Made by a program: the position numbers and the translations under genes | In this document: positions 1-5,916 of the stretch, piece by piece | Layout of the letters: every line of letters begins with the position of its first letter | How positions within the stretch are numbered: position 1 is the stretch's first letter | Source of the DNA: Oscillospiraceae bacterium | GTDB taxonomy: Bacteria > Bacillota > Clostridia > UBA1381 | Assembly: GCA_015068545.1 (NCBI GenBank) | Contig: SVKH01000095.1 | Coordinates: forward strand, 1 to 5,916 | DNA length: 5,916 bases | Reading direction: 5' to 3' | The notes under the pieces: model-generated | What the model saw: the letters and a program-made list of their open reading frames with translations, nothing else | Told to the model about the DNA's origin: nothing | The model's database searches: none

Positions 1-654
1 TCTTGGCATACTAGGATCATCTTCAATTTTTTCGCGTAGTCGTCTTACAGTTACGTCAACAGTTCTCACATCGCCGTAATACTCGTATCCCCATACGTTT
101 TCAAGAAGATTTTCACGGGAGAAAATCTTATCCGGTTGCATTGCCAAAAACTTTAAAAGCTCAAATTCGCGAAGAGTGATATCTATCACACGTCCGTTTT
201 TAGAAACTTCGTAGCGTTCTATATTGATTGTAAGGTCGCCTGAGGAAATACTGTTGCCGGAATCCTGTCCTGCCATTTCGCGATCAATTGATGTACGCCT
301 TAGATTAGCTTTTACACGTGCAGACAATTCTCTTACAGAAAATGGCTTTGTCATGTAGTCGTCAGCGCCAAGCTCCAGTCCAAGAACCTTATCAACTTCC
401 TCTTCGCGGGCTGTAAGCATTATGATAGGTACAGATGACTTTTCACGAATTTTTTTACATACTTCAAAGCCATCCATTTTAGGTAGCATTACATCCAGAA
501 GAATAAGGTCAGGATTTTCAGATAGAGCCAGCTCTAAGCCTGATTGCCCGTCAAGAGCTTCCAAAACCTTGTATCCTTCTTTCAAAAAGTTGAATTTTAA
601 AATATCTACTATGGCTTGTTCATCTTCTATTATGAGAACACATCTTTCGTCCAT
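1..654 (-). CDS. walR: WalR/YycF-like OmpR-family response regulator (C-terminus cut by window edge)
   Basis: This is the DNA-binding half of a two-component system; in Firmicutes WalR works with the sensor kinase WalK to control cell-wall hydrolases. The 218 visible residues read as a receiver domain (about 1-118) followed by a winged-helix OmpR-type domain (about 138-218). Visible receiver residues are the acidic pair E10-D11, phosphoacceptor D54 in LLDVMLP, T81 and K103 in TKPF. The segment DKVLGLELGADDY and the recognition-helix stretch VRTVDVTVRRLREKI closely match WalR/YycF as I remember it from Bacillus. About 15 residues of a usual 232-235 are missing off the left edge. ATG at 654 is preceded by GAAAGGA (671-665) at good spacing, and an in-frame TGA lies two codons upstream, which fixes the start. 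The walK partner is not visible. A PhoB-type regulator is the main alternative: family certain, exact orthologue likely. Confidence 0.93.
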   Translation of the reverse strand, partial: MDERCVLIIEDEQAIVDILKFNFLKEGYKVLEALDGQSGLELALSENPDLILLDVMLPKMDGFEVCKKIREKSSVPIIMLTAREEEVDKVLGLELGADDYMTKPFSVRELSARVKANLRRTSIDREMAGQDSGNSISSGDLTINIERYEVSKNGRVIDITLREFELLKFLAMQPDKIFSRENLLENVWGYEYYGDVRTVDVTVRRLREKIEDDPSMPR

Positions 655-693
655 TTTATCTCAGTCCTTTCGTATTTTAATATATACATAATC

Positions 694-722
694 ATTTTAA
701 CAGATTTTTTGACATTCTTCAA
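694..722 (-). promoter_or_regulatory. Candidate sigma-A promoter for the walR-like gene
   Basis: Read on the minus strand, TTGAAG (722-717, 4 of 6 matches to TTGACA) is followed after 17 bases by TAAAAT (699-694, 5 of 6 matches to TATAAT). An extended TG motif sits one base upstream of the -10 (702-701). Transcription would start near 687, giving a leader of roughly 33 nt that includes the ribosome binding site at 671-665. The spacing and extended -10 make this the best leftward promoter in the gap. The region is so AT-rich that chance matches are possible. Confidence 0.6.
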
Positions 723-743
723 TAGTAAACAGTAAATTTTTAA

Positions 744-754
744 AAAAATTTTAT
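744..754 (+). promoter_or_regulatory. A/T tract resembling an UP element
   Basis: A run of seven A (742-748) followed by TTTTATTTA matches the UP-element core AAAWWTWTTTT at 10 of 11 positions. It lies about 42-52 bases upstream of the start site predicted from the TGnTATAAT motif downstream. That is where the C-terminal domain of the RNA polymerase alpha subunit binds. It could compensate for the poor -35 of the rightward promoter. A-tracts are also common by chance and cause DNA bending, so the assignment is an inference from position and sequence. Confidence 0.4.
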
Positions 755-760
755 TTATAG

Positions 761-789
761 TAGATTTTATTATAAAAGTATGATATAAT
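761..789 (+). promoter_or_regulatory. Candidate extended -10 promoter for the ftsK-ygiQ-folD operon
   Basis: A perfect extended -10, TGATATAAT (781-789; TG, one base, then TATAAT at 784-789), stands 52 bases before the ftsK start codon. With a 17-base spacer the -35 would be TAGATT (761-766), only 3 of 6 matches. Extended -10 promoters often tolerate a weak -35. Transcription would start around 796, leaving a leader of about 46 nt. A competing rightward candidate, TTGACA at 709-714 with TAAATT at 733-738 and an 18-base spacer, has a perfect -35 but a poor -10. Confidence 0.65.
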
Positions 790-821
790 ACACAAGATAG
801 TGTGAAAAAATACTTTTTATA
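771..821. repeat. Imperfect inverted repeat (dyad) around the predicted ftsK transcription start
   Basis: The left arm TATAAAAGTAT (771-781) is the reverse complement of the right arm ATACTTTTTATA (810-821) except for one extra T. Its 8-base core, AAAAGTAT against ATACTTTT, is perfect. Inside it a second small pair, CACA (791-794) and TGTG (801-804), is almost concentric. The dyad encloses the -10 at 784-789 and the likely start site, the usual place for a repressor operator. The high AT content raises the odds of a chance occurrence. Confidence 0.4.
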
Positions 822-829
822 TAGATTTT

Positions 830-834
830 GAGGT
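830..834 (+). promoter_or_regulatory. Ribosome binding site of ftsK
   Basis: GAGGT lies 7 bases before the ATG at 842. It supports that codon as the translation start of the DNA translocase gene. Confidence 0.8.
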
Positions 835-841
835 AAGAAAG

Positions 842-3349
842 ATGGCTACAACTAAAACACCGACTAAAAAAACTAATAATCAAACATCGGCAAAGTCGCC
901 TGCTAAAAAGTCACAGACCAAAAGACCTGCTCAAAACAGGCAATCAGGAAAGGCTTCTCCCAAGGGAGCTACAAGGAAAACCAAAAGAAGTGTAAAAAAA
1001 GGTCCTGATTATGGATTTTTAAAAGCAGGAGCATGGATTCTTCTGGCAGCAGTTTTGCTGGGTATATTTACATATATTCCTTCAACTGCACCTATCGCTG
1101 TTTTTGTGCACGGCGCTATGCTTGGATTATTTGCAAAAACAGCATATCTGGTTCCGTTAGTACTTTTGGCTCTATTTGTGTACGTATTAAAGGTAAAGCG
1201 TACTAATAAGCTAATATTAAAATTATGTTTATCTATATTCTGTATCATCCTGACTGGTGGACTTATCACACTCTTTATGCAGAGCCAATACCCAAGCATT
1301 TCTTCTATGTGGGAATATGGTAATCAAGGAATGGGTGGTGGCATCTTAGGTGGAGGATTTGCCGTAATCCTTGCCAGTCTTATTGGAAGAGCTGCTTCAA
1401 TAGTAATAGTGCTTATTCTGCTTGCTGTATCCCTTAGTCTTCTCTTCAAGGTTTCCTTTGTCAGCATGATAGGCAGTTTGTCATCAGGATTAAAGACGGT
1501 TCGTGATGAATTTGAGGAAATAGACGATATAGACTTGAGCGAAAAAGGAAAGGATGTATCTGAAAAAATAAGACAAGCTAAGAAAAAGAGTGAAGAGATA
1601 AAAGAAAGCAGTGAAAATGCACACAAATTTGGTGCTGATGCAGATTTGTTCTCAAGAGGTGATGAGGAAAAATCAGAAGAAGTTGTGTTTGATGCAGAAT
1701 CATTCTTAAATGATGTAGCAGCGCAATTGCCTCAAACAGAAGGAGTAAAAGAGCTTTTAGAGGAACAGAAAAAGAAGAGTTCCCCTAAGGAAAAACCTGA
1801 AAAGGTAGCTCCTGCAACTGAAGAAGAGAAAAAAGAGGTAAAAAATGAGATAGAAAAATCTATCGAAAAACCGGTAGTGGAATATAAATTCCCTCCGATA
1901 AATCTTTTAAATAAAGTTGAGGCTGTCTCCTCTGATAAACGACGAGAAATGTACGAAACAGCCAACAGGCTGATGACAATTCTAAAGAATTTTGGTGTAG
2001 AAGCAAAGCTGTTGCAGGTTACTCAAGGGCCTGCAGTTACCAGATACGAGATTCAGCCGTCAACAGGCATAAAGCTTGCCAAAATCACCAGTCTTGCTGA
2101 GGATATTGCGCTTAATCTTGCTGTACCAACTGTTTTGGTGGCAGCAGTACCTGGTAAAGCTGCCGTTGGTATAGAAGTCCCTAATAATGCCGTGGGTACA
2201 GTAACTGTCCGCGAACTAGTGGAAAATAAAGAGTTTAAGAATGCAAAATCAAAACTAACGGTTGCGTTGGGTAAAGACATAGGCGGTAATGTAGTTGTGG
2301 GAGATATTGCGAAATTCCCGCATATTCTTATTGCCGGTTCAACTGGTTCGGGTAAATCAGTATGTATAAACACTATCATTACAAGTATTCTTTATAAAGC
2401 AAGTCCGGACGAAGTTAAGCTTATTATGATAGACCCTAAAGTGGTTGAGCTTAGTGTATATAACGGCATTCCACATCTTCTGATTCCTGTGGTAACCGAT
2501 CCTAAAAAGGCTGCAGGAGCTCTTAACTGGGCTGTTGGAGAAATGATGCGACGCTATGCGCTTTTTGCGGAAACAGGTACTAGAAATCTGGCAGGATATA
2601 ACGAGCATATTAAGGCGCAGAACGAAAGTGCATTACCACAAATTGTTATAATAATAGACGAGCTTGCAGACCTTATGATGGTTGCGGCGAAGGAAGTGGA
2701 AGACTATATTTGTAGACTTGCTCAGCTTGCAAGAGCAGCGGGAATACACCTTATTATCGCAACGCAAAGACCTTCTGTTGACGTAATAACAGGTCTTATC
2801 AAGGCTAACGTGCCAAGCCGTATTGCTTTTGCTGTATCAAGCGGTGTTGACTCAAGAACAATCCTAGATAAAGTAGGAGCAGAAAAGCTTTTGGGTAAGG
2901 GTGATATGCTGTATCATCCTACCGGACTGCCGAATGCTTTGAGAGTTCAAGGAGCATTTGTATCTGACAGTGAGATAGAAGGAATCATAGATTTTATAAA
3001 GTCAAATTGCGAAGAGACAAGCTATGCTCAGGATCTTGAGGAGCATATAGAAAGAATGGCAACAGGAGAAAACGGTGTAACCGACAAGGACGAAAGTGAA
3101 GATGCAGACGAGCTACTGCCTCAGGCTATCGAAATTGCTGCAGAGCTTGGACAGATTTCCACTGCTATGATACAACGTAAAATGAAGGTTGGCTATGCAA
3201 GAGCAGGCAGAATTATAGACCAAATGGAAACAAGAGGTTTAATAAGCGGTCCTAATGGTGCTAAGCCAAGAGATGTATATTTGAATAGAATCCGCGGACT
3301 TTCGGAAGAAAGCTTTGAAGAGGCGGACGTTGACGAAAATGAAGAATGA
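842..3349 (+). CDS. ftsK: DNA translocase FtsK/SpoIIIE
   Basis: A membrane-anchored hexameric ATPase that pumps chromosomal DNA across the closing division septum, or into the forespore in spore formers. The 835-residue product starts with a Lys/Thr/Ser-rich cytoplasmic segment (1-57). Hydrophobic segments follow at about 62-80, 90-118, 124-146 and 163-203, matching the FtsK four-helix membrane domain. A charged Glu/Lys-rich linker spans about 215-345 and the alpha domain about 350-480. The RecA-like motor has Walker A GSTGSGKS (499-506) and Walker B IVIIIDE (601-607, D606-E607), plus the family segment ATQRPSVDVITGLIKANVPS (640-659). A C-terminal winged-helix gamma domain (about 756-815, with KVGYARAGRIIDQME) reads the orienting DNA motifs. 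An acidic tail (821-835) ends the protein. Length is close to Bacillus SpoIIIE and far shorter than E. coli FtsK. It leads the operon. The sequence does not separate an FtsK from a SpoIIIE role. Confidence 0.98.
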   Translation: MATTKTPTKKTNNQTSAKSPAKKSQTKRPAQNRQSGKASPKGATRKTKRSVKKGPDYGFLKAGAWILLAAVLLGIFTYIPSTAPIAVFVHGAMLGLFAKTAYLVPLVLLALFVYVLKVKRTNKLILKLCLSIFCIILTGGLITLFMQSQYPSISSMWEYGNQGMGGGILGGGFAVILASLIGRAASIVIVLILLAVSLSLLFKVSFVSMIGSLSSGLKTVRDEFEEIDDIDLSEKGKDVSEKIRQAKKKSEEIKESSENAHKFGADADLFSRGDEEKSEEVVFDAESFLNDVAAQLPQTEGVKELLEEQKKKSSPKEKPEKVAPATEEEKKEVKNEIEKSIEKPVVEYKFPPINLLNKVEAVSSDKRREMYETANRLMTILKNFGVEAKLLQVTQGPAVTRYEIQPSTGIKLAKITSLAEDIALNLAVPTVLVAAVPGKAAVGIEVPNNAVGTVTVRELVENKEFKNAKSKLTVALGKDIGGNVVVGDIAKFPHILIAGSTGSGKSVCINTIITSILYKASPDEVKLIMIDPKVVELSVYNGIPHLLIPVVTDPKKAAGALNWAVGEMMRRYALFAETGTRNLAGYNEHIKAQNESALPQIVIIIDELADLMMVAAKEVEDYICRLAQLARAAGIHLIIATQRPSVDVITGLIKANVPSRIAFAVSSGVDSRTILDKVGAEKLLGKGDMLYHPTGLPNALRVQGAFVSDSEIEGIIDFIKSNCEETSYAQDLEEHIERMATGENGVTDKDESEDADELLPQAIEIAAELGQISTAMIQRKMKVGYARAGRIIDQMETRGLISGPNGAKPRDVYLNRIRGLSEESFEEADVDENEE

Positions 3350-5225
3350 TTTTTTGCCTGTTTCAAAACAGGATATGCAAAAAAGAGGATGGGACTACTA
3401 TGATTTTCTCTACATAATAGGCGAAGCATATGTAGACCATCCAAGCTTCGGTCATGCTATAATATCAAGAGTTTTGGAGAGTCATGGATATAGAGTGGGT
3501 ATAATAGCTCTTCCGGACTGGCACAGTACAAAGGATTTTTTAAAACTGGGAAGACCGAGGCTGGGTGTACTGGTATCCGCAGGTAATATAGATTCTATGG
3601 TAAATCATTACACTGCAGGAAAAAAGAGAAGAAGTGAAGATTCTTATGCGCCGGGAAATAAGTCGGGTATGCGACCTGACAGAGCAACGATAGTATATTG
3701 CAACAGAGTTCGTGAAGCTTTTGGAGATATACCTATTCTCATTGGCGGAGTTGAAGCAAGCCTTAGGAGATTTGCTCATTATGATTACTGGGATAATAAG
3801 GTAAGAAATTCCTGTCTGGTAGATAGTGGTGCTGATATACTAATGTACGGTATGGGAGAAAAGTCTGTGGTTGAGATAGCAGATTGCCTCGAATCCGGTA
3901 TGTCAGTAAAGGATATAACTTATGTAAAAGGCACATGCTACATGAGTGATACTGATGATATATATGGAAGTGTAATTCTTCCGTCCGTAAGTGAATGTAT
4001 ACAAAGTAAAACTGCATACGCAGACTCCTGCAGAATGCAGTACTACGAGCAGAATCCTTATACAGGAAAGGTTCTCGTCCAGAAACATCAAAACAGATAC
4101 CTTGTACAAAATCCACCTATGGAGCCGCTTTCTCGCGAAGAGTTTGACCATGTATATGAGCTTTCATATATGAAAACCTATCATCCTATGTACGAAAAGT
4201 ATGGCGGTGTTGAGGCAATTAAAGAGGTTAGATTTTCAATAACCAGTTCAAGAGGGTGCTTTGGAAGCTGTAATTTCTGTGCATTAGCCTTCCATCAAGG
4301 TAGGGTAGTAACCTCAAGAAGTCAGGAATCCATATTAAAGGAAGCCGAAGAAATGACGCATTTCCCAGATTTTAAGGGATATATTCACGATGTGGGAGGG
4401 CCTACTGCCAATTTCAGGTATCCTGCTTGTCAAAAGCAGAAAACGTTAGGTGCCTGCAAAGATAAGCAATGCCTATTTCCGCAACCTTGCAAGAATCTGG
4501 AAGCAGACCACAGCGAGTATCTGGAGCTTTTGAGAAAGTTACGAGGGATACCAAAGGTTAAAAAAGTTTTCATTAGATCCGGTATTCGTTTTGACTACCT
4601 TATGCAGGATAAAAATGATGAGTTTTTCTACGAGCTATGTAAACATCATATCAGTGGTCAATTAAAGGTAGCTCCGGAACACGTTTCTGATAATGTACTT
4701 CTTTGTATGGGGAAACCGAAAAATGAGGTTTTTAATAAATTTGCAGAAAAATATGAAAAGATAAATCAAAGATTGGGGAAAAAGCAATATCTTGTACCAT
4801 ACCTTATGTCATCCCATCCGGGCAGTACGTTAAGGGATGCAATAAAGCTTTCCTTGTATCTTAAAAGGATGGGTATAAATCCACAACAGGTTCAGGATTT
4901 TTATCCAACGCCTGGTACCATATCCACCTGTATGTTCTACACAGGGCTGAATCCTTTTACTATGAAAAAGGTTTATGTACCATCAACAGCAGAAGAAAAG
5001 GCTATGCAAAGAGCGCTTTTACAATATAAAAATCCGGAGAATTATGAATTAGTTTTAAAGGCTTTACGACTTGCAAACCGTACCGATTTGATTGGTTACG
5101 GAGAAAATTGTCTGATAAAGCCTCGAAAAAAGGAGGAAAACAATGGCAAAGATTTTAAGCGGAAAGGAAGTTTCTCAAAGAATAAAAGAGGAACTAAAAG
5201 TTCAGGTAAACGAACTAAAAGATAA
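3339..5225 (+). CDS. ygiQ: YgiQ-family radical SAM protein
   Basis: A radical SAM enzyme of the UPF0313/YgiQ family; its substrate is unknown. From the ATG at 3339 it has 628 residues. The N-terminal domain carries GEAYVDHPSFG (28-38) and GGVEASLRRFAHYDYW (136-151). The [4Fe-4S]-binding radical SAM motif is C307-x3-C311-x2-C314, followed by DVGGPTAN (351-358) and GQLKVAPEH (440-448). A further cysteine set, C364, C373, C378 and C384, may bind a second metal centre. The C-terminal 26 residues (603-628) are strongly basic, 12 being Lys or Arg, and are encoded by DNA that also encodes the folD start. The gene overlaps the end of ftsK by 11 bases. In-frame TTG codons at 3330 (6 bases after GAGG at 3320-3323) and 3315 are alternative starts. 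ATG is preferred because family conservation begins at FLPVSKQDM directly after it, although its spacing from GAGG (15 bases) is long. Confidence 0.95.
   Translation: MKNDFLPVSKQDMQKRGWDYYDFLYIIGEAYVDHPSFGHAIISRVLESHGYRVGIIALPDWHSTKDFLKLGRPRLGVLVSAGNIDSMVNHYTAGKKRRSEDSYAPGNKSGMRPDRATIVYCNRVREAFGDIPILIGGVEASLRRFAHYDYWDNKVRNSCLVDSGADILMYGMGEKSVVEIADCLESGMSVKDITYVKGTCYMSDTDDIYGSVILPSVSECIQSKTAYADSCRMQYYEQNPYTGKVLVQKHQNRYLVQNPPMEPLSREEFDHVYELSYMKTYHPMYEKYGGVEAIKEVRFSITSSRGCFGSCNFCALAFHQGRVVTSRSQESILKEAEEMTHFPDFKGYIHDVGGPTANFRYPACQKQKTLGACKDKQCLFPQPCKNLEADHSEYLELLRKLRGIPKVKKVFIRSGIRFDYLMQDKNDEFFYELCKHHISGQLKVAPEHVSDNVLLCMGKPKNEVFNKFAEKYEKINQRLGKKQYLVPYLMSSHPGSTLRDAIKLSLYLKRMGINPQQVQDFYPTPGTISTCMFYTGLNPFTMKKVYVPSTAEEKAMQRALLQYKNPENYELVLKALRLANRTDLIGYGENCLIKPRKKEENNGKDFKRKGSFSKNKRGTKSSGKRTKR
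5129..5136 (+). promoter_or_regulatory. Strong ribosome binding site of folD, inside the ygiQ reading frame
   Basis: AAAGGAGG is a near-perfect complement to the 3' end of 16S rRNA and lies 6 bases before the ATG at 5143. It is the best ribosome binding site in the window and fixes the folD start well inside ygiQ. In the ygiQ frame the same bases encode part of the run KKEE in the basic tail. Confidence 0.92.
5143..5225 (+). other. 83-bp same-strand overlap of ygiQ and folD (dual-coded DNA)
   Basis: The same bases encode YgiQ residues 602-628, a Lys/Arg-rich tail, in one frame and FolD residues 1-27 in another. The FolD reading is the conserved N-terminus of its family, so selection should act mainly on that frame. 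The YgiQ reading looks like a low-complexity basic tail. The folD start follows a strong ribosome binding site, so both readings are probably used. A sequencing frameshift near the end of ygiQ is the other explanation to exclude. Confidence 0.88.
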
Positions 5226-5916
5226 GGGAATAAATGTAGGCTTGGCAGTGGTAATCGTAGGTGATGATCCTGCAAGTCGTGTATATGTAAATAATAAGAA
5301 AAAGGCCTGTGAGGACTTGGGAATATATTCTGAGGAATATGCACTTCCTGAGAATACAACAGAGGAAGAACTGCTTGCTATTATAGACAAGCTTAATGTA
5401 AAAAAGGAAATTTCAGGCATTTTGGTACAGCTTCCACTTCCTAAGCATCTTAATGAGGAATTGGTTATAAATCATATCAATCCTAAAAAGGATGTGGATG
5501 CATTCCACCCTGTAAACGTTGGTAAAATTATGCAGGGAAATTATGATTTTGTACCTTGCACTCCTGCAGGTGTTATGGAGCTTATAAAGGAAAGTGGTAT
5601 AGATATTTGCGGAAAGGAATGTGTTGTTGTTGGAAGAAGCAATATTGTAGGTAAACCTATGAGTATGCTGCTTTTGCATAAGCATGGTACGGTAACTATC
5701 TGCCATTCAAGAACCAAAGATCTTGCCGAAAAAACAAAGCGTGCAGATATTCTAGTTGCTGCAGTTGGAATTCCTGAGTTTATTAAGGGAGATATGGTTA
5801 AGGAAGGTGCTGTTGTTATAGATGTGGGCATAAATCGTGTAGCTGACAAAAAGCTTGTAGGCGATGTGGAATTTGATACCTGCGAAAAGGTAGCATCGGC
5901 TATCACGCCTGTTCCT
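5143..5916 (+). CDS. folD: FolD, methylenetetrahydrofolate dehydrogenase/cyclohydrolase (C-terminus cut by window edge)
   Basis: A cytosolic bifunctional enzyme that oxidises 5,10-methylene-THF to 5,10-methenyl-THF using NADP and then hydrolyses it to 10-formyl-THF. This feeds purine synthesis and initiator-tRNA formylation, or runs in reverse in acetogenic anaerobes. The 258 visible residues start MAKILSGKEVSQRIKEEL. Catalytic residues match the family: Y48 and K52 in YVNNK, Q96 in GILVQLPLP and D119 in KDVDAFHP. The nucleotide-binding domain has GRSNIVGKP (164-172), and VIDVGIN (225-231) follows. The sequence stops at ITPVP, just where the conserved GGVGPMT segment should begin, so roughly 25 of about 280 residues are missing. 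No stop is met before the edge. It overlaps ygiQ by 83 bases in the +1 frame relative to ygiQ. DVDA replaces the more usual DVDG and leaves the catalytic aspartate intact. Confidence 0.97.
   Translation, partial: MAKILSGKEVSQRIKEELKVQVNELKDKGINVGLAVVIVGDDPASRVYVNNKKKACEDLGIYSEEYALPENTTEEELLAIIDKLNVKKEISGILVQLPLPKHLNEELVINHINPKKDVDAFHPVNVGKIMQGNYDFVPCTPAGVMELIKESGIDICGKECVVVGRSNIVGKPMSMLLLHKHGTVTICHSRTKDLAEKTKRADILVAAVGIPEFIKGDMVKEGAVVIDVGINRVADKKLVGDVEFDTCEKVASAITPVP

Noticed and set aside
422..691. Plus-strand open frame of 89 codons opposite the response regulator
   Set aside because: It lies antisense to a well-supported gene. Its product is Ser/Arg/Ile-rich with no recognisable domain, and no ribosome binding site is seen.
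683..702. Possible WalR box (two TGTWAH-like half sites, TGTTAA and TGTATA) on the minus strand upstream of the walR-like gene
   Set aside because: The half sites are 8 bases apart rather than the 5 expected for the Bacillus WalR box, and the second half site has a mismatch. Autoregulation cannot be claimed from this.
724..737. Tandem 7-base repeat AGTAAAC AGTAAAT in the intergenic region
   Set aside because: Only two imperfect copies in very AT-rich DNA. This is easily chance and has no clear link to either promoter.
734..752. Near-palindromic AAATTTTTAAAAAAATTTT as a terminator for either neighbour
   Set aside because: It lies between the 5' ends of divergent genes, has no GC stem, and does not follow any gene end. 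An A/T tract acting as an UP element or bend fits better.
3763..4116. Minus-strand open frame of 117 codons inside ygiQ
   Set aside because: Antisense shadow of a strongly conserved coding region. The product is rich in His, Tyr, Cys and Leu, as expected for a reversed frame, with no known motif.
5100..5230. Frameshift or sequencing error as the cause of the ygiQ/folD overlap
   Set aside because: Both proteins read well up to and through the junction. FolD has a textbook ribosome binding site and N-terminus, and basic YgiQ tails are, as far as I recall, common in the family. It remains possible, so the check is listed in the findings.
5541..5906. Minus-strand open frame of 121 codons inside folD
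   Set aside because: It lies opposite the conserved NADP-binding part of FolD. Its Ser/Thr/Pro/Ile-rich composition is typical of a shadow frame.

Overview
The window is 5,916 bases of AT-rich chromosomal DNA with tightly packed genes. It looks like a low-GC Firmicute, most likely a member of the Clostridia. The evidence is protein similarity: a WalR/YycF-type response regulator, a SpoIIIE-sized FtsK and a short FolD. AGGAGG-type ribosome binding sites and A/T-ending codons point the same way. Genus or species cannot be named from the sequence alone.

Layout: bases 1-654 hold the minus-strand gene for a WalR-like response regulator, whose last few residues lie off the left edge. Bases 655-841 are the only intergenic stretch (187 bp). 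It is very AT-rich and carries back-to-back candidate promoters, one for each direction, an A/T tract resembling an UP element, and an imperfect dyad around the predicted start of the rightward transcript. From 842 onward three plus-strand genes follow without gaps: ftsK/spoIIIE (842-3349), a YgiQ-family radical SAM protein (about 3339-5225), and folD (5143 to the right edge, C-terminus missing). ftsK and ygiQ overlap by about 11 bp. ygiQ and folD overlap by 83 bp in different frames. No terminator is visible between the three genes, so they are probably one transcript.

Functionally the genes are housekeeping. WalR-type regulators control cell-wall metabolism. FtsK/SpoIIIE pumps chromosomal DNA through the division or sporulation septum. 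YgiQ is a conserved radical SAM enzyme of unknown reaction. FolD interconverts one-carbon tetrahydrofolate forms. Any link between them beyond shared transcription is speculative.

I found no mobile element, CRISPR array, tRNA, rRNA or defence system, and nothing that amounts to a new biological system. The points most worth a second look are the 83-bp dual-coded region at the ygiQ/folD junction, the regulatory architecture between walR and ftsK, and a second conserved-looking cysteine cluster in YgiQ.
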